Part shown: positions 26,124 to 33,307 of the stretch, piece after piece
Position numbering within the stretch: position 1 is the first letter of the stretch
Layout of the letters: each line of letters opens with the position of its first letter
NCBI GenBank assembly: GCA_035274425.1
Contig: DATEOC010000023.1
Location: 75,787-139,786, forward strand
DNA from: JADMIH01 sp035274425
GTDB taxonomy: Bacteria; Chloroflexota; Chloroflexia; QHBQ01; JADMIH01
Direction of reading: 5' to 3'
Length of the DNA: 64,000 nucleotides
Made by a program: the position numbers and the translations under genes
Notes under the pieces: generated by a model
What the model was told of the DNA's origin: nothing
Databases searched by the model: none
What the model saw: the letters and a program-made list of their open reading frames with translations, nothing else

Positions 26124-27167
26124 ATGAACGTCGCAGGTTCGTGGTCTTCGTCCAGTTCAGGCCTGGAAGCACCCCAGCCACAGGAAAGCTATACCACGAC
26201 GGTCCATATCAGGACTACCTGGCGGCGCTTCCGCCGGAGACGCATGGGCCTCGTTGGGCTGATTATCATGGCGCTCGTGGTCACAAGCGTAATTGTGGTG
26301 CCCATGATTTCCCCTTTCCAGCAGAATGTCGCCACTTCCAGCGTTGACCTCTGGATGGTGCCGCTGAACCCTAACCCCGATATGTGGTTCGCCCCCGTCG
26401 GGGCCGTCGACCCCGCCACCGGCTTTACCGCCTGGCTTGGGACCGATAAGATTGGGCGGGACGAATTCACGCGCATCTTTCTCGGCGGGCGACTCACTTT
26501 GTTCAGCGCGGCGTTGGCCGCCATAATCACCACAGTGCTCGGCACGATCATAGGCTTGGTCGCGGGGTACTTCGGGGGGTGGATAGATTTGATCTTCATG
26601 CGCTTCACGGATTTCGTGCTTGCCTGGCCCCTCCTGCCAGCATTCATCGTAGCCATCCAGCTTATGAAGAGAGGGCTTGCCCGCAACGAGCTTGCCAACA
26701 ACACCACCCTCGTGCTGGTAATAGTAATCTCGTCCTTCGTCATCTTCAGCTGGATGGGGGTGGCCCGCCTGGTGAGAGGGAGCGTGCTGGTACTGCGCCG
26801 CCAGCCTTTCGTGGAGGCGGCAAAAGCGCTCGGCGCGGGCAGCAACCGCATCATCTTCAAGCACCTGTTGCCAAATGCCATTGCGCCCATAATCGTAGCA
26901 GCTACCCTCATGGTAGCAGAGTTTGTGCTCTGGGAGGCCTTGTTAGCCTTTATCGGACAGGGGATAACCGAGCCGCCCGCGCCAACATGGGGAAATATGC
27001 TGGCCGATTCGCAAAGCCTTATCTCGTACGTCACCCGCGCCAACCCATTCGAAGAGATACGATTCTTCTTGTTCCTCTTCCCCTGCCTCATGATCATGAT
27101 CACAGTCTTAGCCATCAACTACATCGCGGATGCCCTCCGCAGCGCCCTCGCCCCGACACAAATCTAA
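26124..27167 (+). CDS. Opp/Dpp-type ABC transporter permease (DppC-like)
   Basis: A 347-aa inner-membrane permease. After a ~30-residue tail, RFRRRRMGLVGLIIMALVV is the start typical of OppC/DppC proteins. Next come a periplasmic loop with WLGTDKIGRDEFTRIFLGGRLTL and the EAA loop EAAKALGAGSNRIIFKHLLPNAIAPI (~230-255) that contacts the ATPase. The FIGQGITEPPAPTWGNMLAD segment is also characteristic. The family moves peptides, nickel or other oligomers. It pairs with the DppB-like gene downstream. No ATPase or substrate-binding protein lies nearby. Confidence 0.92.
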   Translation: MNVAGSWSSSSSGLEAPQPQESYTTTVHIRTTWRRFRRRRMGLVGLIIMALVVTSVIVVPMISPFQQNVATSSVDLWMVPLNPNPDMWFAPVGAVDPATGFTAWLGTDKIGRDEFTRIFLGGRLTLFSAALAAIITTVLGTIIGLVAGYFGGWIDLIFMRFTDFVLAWPLLPAFIVAIQLMKRGLARNELANNTTLVLVIVISSFVIFSWMGVARLVRGSVLVLRRQPFVEAAKALGAGSNRIIFKHLLPNAIAPIIVAATLMVAEFVLWEALLAFIGQGITEPPAPTWGNMLADSQSLISYVTRANPFEEIRFFLFLFPCLMIMITVLAINYIADALRSALAPTQI

Positions 27168-27239
27168 TTTTGAGTTTTGAATTCTAAATTTTGAATTGAT
27201 AGGATCTATTTCAAAATTTAGAATTCAAAACTCAAAATT
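27166..27239. repeat. 30-bp perfect inverted repeat overlapping a stop codon
   Basis: Arms 27166-27195 and 27210-27239 are perfectly complementary with a 14-nt loop. Each arm is four degenerate heptamers of the TTTTGAG/TTTTGAA type. The last two bases of the permease TAA stop are the first two of the left arm. The right arm ends 18 nt before the next start codon. Confidence 0.92.
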
Positions 27240-27257
27240 CCTCAGAGAGGCTAGCCA

Positions 27258-28196
27258 ATGTCAAGCTACTTAGTGAGGCGCATTTTACAGAGCCTGGTAT
27301 TCATAACACTTTCAACACTTGCTGCCTATGTAGTGATAAGTAGCGTGATGAGCACCTTCTTGCCGAGGGGCATGGTAACCGAAGGCCCTAGCCCTCGTGT
27401 CATCGAGTTGATTGGAAAGTCGTGGGGCTATACCGCATCGCTCATTGGTGCGGCACTCCTCATCACCATACTGGTGGCTGTGCCACTGGGTTTATTCGTT
27501 GCGTCCAGACCGCACTCGCGGCTCGACCATGCGGTGACCTTCTTTTCGTCGCTGGGACTCTCGGTGCCCTTGTTCGGGCTAGGACTAATCCTCATCATTG
27601 CCCTCGCCATCCTCCCTTACCAGTGGAACACCAATAATGGCTGGTCGTGGCTACCGTACTTACCACCGGGCAGCCCTTTCGATTACCAGCAAGAAAACAA
27701 TCTCCTCAACCGTCTGTACCATGTGGCCTTGCCCGCCGTCACGCTGGCGATACCGCAAATAGCGATACTCACCAGGTACGTTCGCGCCTCGATGCTGGAG
27801 GTGCTGGGGCTGGACTACATACGCACCGCACGCGCCAAGGGACTGCCCGCATGGCGGGTGCTAGGCAAGCACGCCTTTCGCAACGCGGCCCTACCTATAA
27901 TCACAGCGATCAGCCTGGCGATCCCCGGCATAATCTCAGGAGCGATCATAGTAGAGTACTTGTTTGGGTTCGAGGGCCTGGGAGGGTTGATGTTTGAAAC
28001 CCTCGGCGGCTGCGTGCCGACGCAGGAACGTCCATGCCCTCCCGGCGGCTTCGGTATCCGCGACCCCATGCTGGTCAAGTGGCTGATACTGCTCCTTTTC
28101 GTCGTAATCGCCGTCGCCAACATGATCGCCGACATCCTTTACGCGGCAGCCGACCCGCGTGTAGAGCATGGAAGTAAAGCGTCGCGTAGTGGGTAG
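27258..28196 (+). CDS. Opp/Dpp-type ABC transporter permease (DppB-like)
   Basis: A 312-aa permease starting SSYLVRRILQSLVFI, the standard OppB/DppB opening. It has the EAA loop YIRTARAKGLPAWRVLGKHAFRNAALPIIT (~190-220), GAIIVEYLFGFEGLGGLMFETL and DPMLVKWLILLLFVVIAVANMIADILYAAADPRV near the end. It forms the heterodimer partner of the upstream permease. The C-before-B gene order is reversed from the usual one, and a 30-bp hairpin separates the two genes, which could lower expression of this second gene. Confidence 0.92.
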   Translation: MSSYLVRRILQSLVFITLSTLAAYVVISSVMSTFLPRGMVTEGPSPRVIELIGKSWGYTASLIGAALLITILVAVPLGLFVASRPHSRLDHAVTFFSSLGLSVPLFGLGLILIIALAILPYQWNTNNGWSWLPYLPPGSPFDYQQENNLLNRLYHVALPAVTLAIPQIAILTRYVRASMLEVLGLDYIRTARAKGLPAWRVLGKHAFRNAALPIITAISLAIPGIISGAIIVEYLFGFEGLGGLMFETLGGCVPTQERPCPPGGFGIRDPMLVKWLILLLFVVIAVANMIADILYAAADPRVEHGSKASRSG

Positions 28197-28268
28197 CTGG
28201 TGGATAAGGTAATTGCCCCATCCTTGCAAGAAAGTTGGTATTATTGCATAAGTAAGTAAATGCTCTAA

Positions 28269-30311
28269 GTGAGAGCGATGGGAGTAACCACAGCAAGAGA
28301 TATGACAGAACTCTATGAGCACGAAAAGGGTGGCCCGGCTTACAGCGCCGCGTCGCAAGGCCCCCTCCCGGCCCAGGCTACAACCTGGACGGGCAGCGAC
28401 AATAACGGCGGCGCTGCTGACGAGGTAATACGCGATAGTGGAGAGCACGTCGTCACCGACGACCTCGAATTGCTGCTGTCGGCCCTCCCCCCTTCCATAA
28501 TCGAGCCGTTGCGCGCCATTGGCAACCGCGCCAACCTCCTCGAAGTGGTCATGGATCTGGGGCGTAAGCCAGAGGCCCGTTACCGTGACCGCGAGCATAT
28601 ACTGAGCGACGCCGAGGTGACCCAGGAGGACATCCACTACGTCATCTCCCGCATCGGTGAGTTCGGCGGCGATAACCGCGCGGGCATCGAGCGCACGCTA
28701 CACCGCATCTCCTGCATACGCAACCGCCGGGGGATAGTGGTGGGCCTCACCTGCCGCATCGGGCGCGCCGTCTACGGCACCATCTCCATCATCAAAGACC
28801 TTGTGGAGACGGGCAAGAGCCTTCTGCTGGTGGGGCCGCCGGGTGTGGGCAAGACCACGCTCCTTAGGGAGTGCGCTCGCGTGCTGTCGGACGAGGTGTC
28901 GAAGCGCGTGGTGGTGGTAGACACCTCCAATGAGATAGCTGGCGACGGCGACATCCCCCACCCCTCCATCGGGCGTGCACGCAGGATGCAGGTGCCCGTG
29001 CCGGAGCGCCAGCACGCCGTGATGATCGAGGCGGTGGAGAACCACATGCCCGAAGTAATCATCATTGACGAGATCGGCACCGAGCTTGAGGCGCAGGCCG
29101 CACGCACGATTGCCGAGCGCGGCGTGCAGCTCGTGGGAACGGCGCACGGCACCAGCCTCGAAAACCTCATGCTCAACCCCACCCTCTCAGACCTGGTAGG
29201 TGGTATCCAGACCGTAACGCTGGGCGATGAGGAAGCTCGCCGCCGAGGCACGCAAAAGTCGGTCCTTGAGCGCAAGGCGCCGCCTACCTTCGACATCATG
29301 GTGGAGATACTGGACCGCGAGCGCGTGGCCGTTCACCGCGACGTATCGGAGGTAGTCGACTCTCTCCTGCGCGGCGAGATCATCCCGCCGGAAATCAGGA
29401 CGCGCCTGGCCGACGGCAGCATCCACACCGAGATCGCCCGTAGCGCCCCCACCCGCGATAGAATGCGCAACGACAACGGCATGGGCGGCGGAGGTATGGG
29501 GATGAGGCGCGAAGGTGGGCGGCGTGGCTATGATGATCGTCAATATGGCGCAGGTCTCCCCAGCGCGCCGAGGAGGCAGATGCCCGCGACAAGCCCGCAA
29601 TCTCCCGCGATGCGAAGGGACCGAGTCGATACGGGCCGCAATCGTGACGAGAATGGGGGGACCGGTTCTGCTTCGCATTCAGGCCCTTTCGACCCGGAAC
29701 GCGCTCCGCAGAGCGACGCAGAGCTTGAACAAGCGCAAGGCTCTATGTACGACACCCGCGACCCTCTCGACGCCCAGAGGGAGGAGCGGAAGCGCGATCA
29801 GATTAGGATGGGCGCGGCAGCCATGAGCATCGCGTCCCACGCATCGAGCCAGAAGCCGTTGCGTGTCTACCCGTTCGGGGTGAGCCGCAACCGCCTGGAA
29901 GAATCTATCAAGGACCTGCGCGTGCCCGCCACTATCGTGCGCGAGATGAACGACGCGGATATAGTGATGACGCTCAAGAACTACTACCGCAAGAGCGCGC
30001 AGACGTTGCGCCATGCCGAGGCCGATGGAGTGCCCGTCTTCGTCCTCAAGAGCAACACCCAGGTGCAGATACAGGCAGCCCTCGCCAACGTATTTGACGT
30101 AACGCCCCCGGCAGACCCCCTGACGACTGCTATGGAAGAGACCGAGGAAGCCATAACCGATGTGATGGAAACATCGCGGCCCAGGAACTTATCGCCCCAG
30201 TCGGCCCACATCCGCAAGATCCAGCACCAGATGGCCGAGAGATACAACCTCCAGTCTGTCAGCAAGGGTAAAGACCCGTTCAGGCATGTCAGGATTTTCA
30301 GGCAGGACTAA
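28269..30311 (+). CDS. R3H-domain AAA ATPase, SpoIIIAA/Ycf45 family
   Basis: A 680-aa protein. A ~60-residue low-complexity N-terminus precedes an Ycf45/SpoIIIAA-like region (LLSALPPSIIEPLRAIGNRANLLEVVMDLGRKPEARY). The ATPase follows: Walker A GPPGVGKT 189-196, DTSNEIAGDGD, and Walker B VIIIDEIGTE. After ~380 comes a Gly/Arg/Met-rich disordered stretch (GMGGGGMGMRREGGRRG). The C-terminal ~100 residues (MAERYNLQSVSKGKDPFRHVRIF) are R3H-like, for single-stranded nucleic acid. The protein is related to the algal plastid and cyanobacterial Ycf45 family; the function is not settled. The start is GTG 28269 or ATG 28278; neither has a clear Shine-Dalgarno. Confidence 0.87.
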   Translation: MRAMGVTTARDMTELYEHEKGGPAYSAASQGPLPAQATTWTGSDNNGGAADEVIRDSGEHVVTDDLELLLSALPPSIIEPLRAIGNRANLLEVVMDLGRKPEARYRDREHILSDAEVTQEDIHYVISRIGEFGGDNRAGIERTLHRISCIRNRRGIVVGLTCRIGRAVYGTISIIKDLVETGKSLLLVGPPGVGKTTLLRECARVLSDEVSKRVVVVDTSNEIAGDGDIPHPSIGRARRMQVPVPERQHAVMIEAVENHMPEVIIIDEIGTELEAQAARTIAERGVQLVGTAHGTSLENLMLNPTLSDLVGGIQTVTLGDEEARRRGTQKSVLERKAPPTFDIMVEILDRERVAVHRDVSEVVDSLLRGEIIPPEIRTRLADGSIHTEIARSAPTRDRMRNDNGMGGGGMGMRREGGRRGYDDRQYGAGLPSAPRRQMPATSPQSPAMRRDRVDTGRNRDENGGTGSASHSGPFDPERAPQSDAELEQAQGSMYDTRDPLDAQREERKRDQIRMGAAAMSIASHASSQKPLRVYPFGVSRNRLEESIKDLRVPATIVREMNDADIVMTLKNYYRKSAQTLRHAEADGVPVFVLKSNTQVQIQAALANVFDVTPPADPLTTAMEETEEAITDVMETSRPRNLSPQSAHIRKIQHQMAERYNLQSVSKGKDPFRHVRIFRQD

Positions 30312-30329
30312 TCTGAGGTTTGAATTGTT

Positions 30330-30360
30330 AGTTTTGAGTTTTTACAGACAACTCAAAACT
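30330..30360. terminator. Small hairpin after the R3H ATPase gene
   Basis: AGTTTTGAGTT (30330-30340) pairs with AACTCAAAACT (30350-30360), with a 9-nt loop. No T-tract follows, so termination is doubtful; it is the same TTTTGAG unit as at 27166. Confidence 0.5.
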
Positions 30361-30376
30361 CTAGAAGGGAGTTTGC

Positions 30377-30925
30377 ATGAGTTCTGTAACACAACGCCTA
30401 CTAACCGCCCAAGAGTTCTGGCAACTTCCGAACAGCGAGCATCTTGAGCTTGTGCGCGGGAAGGTAAGGGAGACTATGCCGCCTGGCTGGAAACATGGCG
30501 TAATAGCTGGAACAGTGTGGGGACTGCTGAGTCATTGGGCACGGCAGCTCGCGGGTGGATTGGTTGCGGTAAAAGCAGGATTCATGCTGAAGCGTAACCC
30601 CAATACTTTGCGCGCGCCTGACGTATCATATGTTCGTGCAGATCGAGTTCCGCAAGGTGATGTTCCTGAAGGCTTTGGGACCCTTGCGCCCGATTTGGCC
30701 GTCGAGGTGATTTCACCTAGCGAAACGGCAGATGAAATCCAAGAAAAGGTAGGGGATTTCCTCAGTGCGGGCACGCCCTTGGTGTGGGTAATCTACCCAC
30801 GCAGAGGCGAAGTGGTCGTGTATACTGCTGATGGGCTGGCGCGGACGTACAGTGGAGACGACGTGCTTGAGCAGCCGGAGGTACTGCCGGGGTTCTCGTG
30901 TAGGGTGAGTGAACTGTTTGCGTGA
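30377..30925 (+). CDS. Uma2 family (DUF820) PD-(D/E)XK nuclease-like protein
   Basis: A 182-aa Uma2-type protein: LTAQEFWQLPNSEHLELVRGKVRE, RAPDVSYVRADRVP, DLAVEVISPSETADEIQEKVGDFLSAGTPLVWVIYPRRGEVVVY. The PD (APDVSYV) and E-V-I-S/E-K residues fit a restriction-endonuclease-like active site. Members are abundant in cyanobacteria and Chloroflexi, often in many copies, with no firmly known function. AGAAGGGA serves as Shine-Dalgarno. It is followed 16 bp later by the c-di-AMP receptor-like gene, so the two may be co-transcribed. Confidence 0.92.
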   Translation: MSSVTQRLLTAQEFWQLPNSEHLELVRGKVRETMPPGWKHGVIAGTVWGLLSHWARQLAGGLVAVKAGFMLKRNPNTLRAPDVSYVRADRVPQGDVPEGFGTLAPDLAVEVISPSETADEIQEKVGDFLSAGTPLVWVIYPRRGEVVVYTADGLARTYSGDDVLEQPEVLPGFSCRVSELFA

Positions 30926-30941
30926 TTAAGTACATAAAGAT

Positions 30942-31316
30942 ATGAAGGCAATTGTAGCAGTAGTACAGGGGCAGGACGCAATACGCCTGGGCAACGCCCT
31001 GCGTAAGAACAACATACGCTTCACCACCATAGACAGCACGGGCGGCTTCCTGCGTGAGCGCAACGCCACCTTCATGATGGGCGTGGCCGAAGAAGAGCTA
31101 CAGAATGTGATAGACGTGCTGAAAGCGAGCTGCCACACGCGCTCCGAGTATGTCTCTTCCTACCCCTCCGCCTTCGACCCTACCGAGTTCTACATGCCCC
31201 GCCCCATAGAGGTGCAGGTAGGTGGCGCGTCGGTGTGGGTGCTGGACGTGGAGCGATTTGAGCTACTGTCGGACGATGGGCAGCCGATAGCGGACGACAT
31301 AGCAATGTCCGAATAA
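30942..31316 (+). CDS. Cyclic-di-AMP receptor-like protein (DUF970, PII-like; DarA/PstA family)
   Basis: A 124-aa protein: MKAIVAVVQGQDAIRLGNALRKNNIRFTTIDSTGGFLRERNATFMMGV matches the PII-like DarA/PstA family, in which a trimer binds c-di-AMP at subunit interfaces through the R-x-T-x-x-x-S/T-x-G-G-F loop. The C-terminal half is longer than the ~110-residue Gram-positive members. Nucleotide binding is family knowledge, not shown here. No ribosome-binding site is evident; the gene may be coupled to the upstream Uma2 gene. Confidence 0.88.
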   Translation: MKAIVAVVQGQDAIRLGNALRKNNIRFTTIDSTGGFLRERNATFMMGVAEEELQNVIDVLKASCHTRSEYVSSYPSAFDPTEFYMPRPIEVQVGGASVWVLDVERFELLSDDGQPIADDIAMSE

Positions 31317-31482
31317 GGCCTACCTGGCCTTGCCAGGTCTGATATAATACATCCGGGCGGCCTGCATGGTGCTTTGGCCGCCTTGTCTATGTGTAGAGTC
31401 TGATTTAGGGACGCCATTGATGATATAGTAACCGCGGACGACAGACGATAGACGATAAAAGGCTAACTTAGGCAATACTCTC

Positions 31483-31503
31483 ACGTTTCACGTTTCACGC
31501 ACC
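31483..31503. repeat. CACGTTT heptamer array, short
   Basis: Two to three CACGTTT/CACGCAC units lie just before the Shine-Dalgarno of the next gene. A CAGACGA/TAGACGA array is adjacent at about 31440-31458. Confidence 0.75.
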
Positions 31504-31516
31504 ACCAGAGGAGCTA

Positions 31517-31948
31517 ATGGAACAATTCCTAGACGCGCTCAGGGGTCCACTCACATATTTCCTGGCCTGCTCAGGGGCCTATTTATTGGCCCTCTACTTT
31601 GCCAGCCTGGTGTGGACCTTCCGCGACATCACAGCGCGCACCCGCGACGTATTCACTATCTCCCTCGCCATCGCCCTGGTAGCCCTGGTCCCCTTCGCCG
31701 GGTTGCTCTTATACTCAATCTTGAGGCCCAAAGAGACCCTATCCGAGGCGTACGAGCGCGCGCTCGAAGAGGAGTACCTCCTCCAGGACATCGAAGAGAC
31801 CGAAATGTGCCCCTCCTGCAAGCGCAGGACCAACCCTGAGTACCTCTATTGCCCCCACTGCCGCACCAAGCTGCGGGATGAATGCGACAACTGCGGCCGC
31901 CCCATCAACACGCGGTGGGCTGCTTGCCCCTATTGTGGGAAGCAGTAG
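31517..31948 (+). CDS. Membrane protein with double zinc ribbon
   Basis: A 143-aa protein with two N-terminal helices (residues ~12-32 and ~45-68), a short linker with acidic ALEEEYLLQDIEETE, and two consecutive zinc ribbons: CPSCKRR...CPHC and CDNCGRP...CPYCGKQ. The double ribbon faces the cytosol if the helices form a hairpin. The role is unknown; such modules usually mediate protein or nucleic-acid contacts. A good Shine-Dalgarno (AGAGGAG) is present. It converges on rsgA across a strong hairpin. Confidence 0.85.
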   Translation: MEQFLDALRGPLTYFLACSGAYLLALYFASLVWTFRDITARTRDVFTISLAIALVALVPFAGLLLYSILRPKETLSEAYERALEEEYLLQDIEETEMCPSCKRRTNPEYLYCPHCRTKLRDECDNCGRPINTRWAACPYCGKQ

Positions 31949-31960
31949 CCAAACTTTCAT

Positions 31961-32013
31961 TGTTTATCTGTCAAAATCCGGCTCTTGCAGAGCCGGATTT
32001 TGACAGATAAACA
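31961..32013. terminator. Bidirectional 25-bp hairpin between convergent genes
   Basis: Arms 31961-31985 and 31989-32013 are perfectly complementary with a 3-nt loop. It sits between the stops of the zinc-ribbon gene and rsgA; short A/T runs inside the stem could act as U-tracts in each direction. Confidence 0.85.
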
Positions 32014-32023
32014 GCCTATATTC

Positions 32024-32932
32024 CTACCACCGCGGCCACGCCTCCACCGCCTCCGCCCGTAGCTGCACGTAGCTCCTATACCTCCCTGCGTCTATCTCTC
32101 CACTCTCTACTGCATCGCGCACACGACAGCCCGGCTCCGTCAGGTGGGCGCAGTTGTTGAACTGGCAGCCGTCCATGTAAGGACGCATCTCCGGGTAGCA
32201 GTCGGGCAATTCGTTGGGCGGGATCAACCACAGGTTCATCTCCCGCAGACCCGCCGTATCCGCTACCGATCCACCTCCTGGCAGATTCACAAGGAGCCCA
32301 CCCACGGTCGTATGGCGTCCCTTCCCATAAGCCGCGCTGATCAGCCCCACTTTCAGGTCCAGCCCAGGGTAGAGCGTGTTCAGCAGGCTCGACTTGCCCA
32401 CTCCTGATGGCCCTACGAAGACCGACGCCACATCCTGTAGCGCGCCCCGCAGTTCCTCTATCCCTTCACCCGTCTTGACGCTAGTGTAATGCACGGGGTA
32501 GCCTGCCTTCTCATAAGGGCGAAACATGTCGTGGATATCCTCGCCATCGGCCAGGTCCATCTTGTTGACCACTATATGAGCATCGAGGTGGTTGATCTCT
32601 GCCGCGACCAGGAAGCGGTCCAGGATAGATAGCACCGGATCGGGCTGGGCAGCCGCGAAGGCCACAATTACCCGGTCGATATTGGCGATAAGCACCTGCC
32701 TGCGGACCGTCTTGCCTGCCGCCCGCCGCGCCAGCACGCTCTTACGCGGCAGCACCTCCGTAATGAAATAAGTGCTCCCCCGCTTCTCCAGCGTCACCCA
32801 ATCGCCCACCGCTGGCGGGTCGTCACGGAAGAGCTTCGCCCGCAGCGTCCCCTCTACCGTCCCCCCCGGTAGCTGCACAGTCGCTACATCCGCGTAGAGT
32901 CGAACTATTTGTCCCGCATCCTGAGTCGTCAA
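32024..32932 (-). CDS. rsgA: Small-ribosomal-subunit biogenesis GTPase RsgA
   Basis: A 302-aa circularly permuted GTPase that helps late 30S maturation. An N-terminal OB fold (to ~70) precedes the permuted G domain, with G4 NKMD (123-126) before G1 GPSGVGKSS (174-182). G3 is DTAGLRE, and GRHTTVGGLL lies in the switch region. The C-terminal zinc motif CQFNNCAHLTEPGCRV is intact. Length and domain order are standard. The gene stands alone between the convergent zinc-ribbon gene and a CTTCGTC repeat array. Confidence 0.97.
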   Translation of the reverse strand: MTTQDAGQIVRLYADVATVQLPGGTVEGTLRAKLFRDDPPAVGDWVTLEKRGSTYFITEVLPRKSVLARRAAGKTVRRQVLIANIDRVIVAFAAAQPDPVLSILDRFLVAAEINHLDAHIVVNKMDLADGEDIHDMFRPYEKAGYPVHYTSVKTGEGIEELRGALQDVASVFVGPSGVGKSSLLNTLYPGLDLKVGLISAAYGKGRHTTVGGLLVNLPGGGSVADTAGLREMNLWLIPPNELPDCYPEMRPYMDGCQFNNCAHLTEPGCRVRDAVESGEIDAGRYRSYVQLRAEAVEAWPRW

Positions 32933-32975
32933 AGTAAATCTTCAGAGTTGAATAGCCGGCAGCCATCGCACACTG

Positions 32976-33026
32976 CCTTCGTCCTTCGTCCTTCGTCCTT
33001 CGTCCTTCGTCCTTCGTCCTTCGTCC
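32976..33026. repeat. CCTTCGT heptamer array
   Basis: About seven exact copies of CCTTCGT lie upstream of rsgA. The unit recurs at 1143-1170 and 17982-18013 (as GACGAAG on the other strand). Confidence 0.93.
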
Positions 33027-33194
33027 GGCGGCATTATAGATGCCGCATAGAGCGTGCGTCAAGGCATCTCCGAAATCGTGGCACACTCTATGCAACCCCC
33101 TTCCAAAAGCCCCATGGATTAGGTGTTTATTAGCTAAAGAAGATACTAAAGGAAGATACTTATCGACACTACATTTACTTCTACTTACTTCCAC

Positions 33195-33290
33195 ATCACG
33201 CTGAGTTCGTGGGCGCAAGCAACCAGCGTTCGGCTGGTGGCAAGTACCAGCAGAGATCGAGGACAGACATTGTAGTCCGTCCCCGAGTAG
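33195..33290 (+). promoter_or_regulatory. Structured 5' leader of the first SLH gene
   Basis: The leader contains CCAGC-GTTC-GGCTGG (perfect stem) and GGAC-GAC...GTC-GTCC (stem with one internal mismatch), ending just before AAGGAGG. It could fold over the ribosome-binding region. I cannot match it to a riboswitch class. The rest of 32933-33194 holds the heptamer array and no gene. Confidence 0.4.
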
Positions 33291-33307
33291 AAAAGGAGGT
33301 AAGCAGG

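Noticed and set aside
26189..27118. 309-aa open frame antisense to the DppC-like permease
   Set aside because: It lies wholly opposite a clear permease gene, has biased composition and no recognisable motif, and is a shadow of the high-GC third-position pattern.
31330..31348. TTGCCA and TATAAT near 31330-31348 as a promoter
   Set aside because: The spacing is only 7 nt, far from the needed 16-18.
33209..33307. Upstream ATG of the first SLH protein
   Set aside because: No ribosome-binding site there; the TTG at 33308 has a strong AAGGAGG and begins just before the membrane segment.
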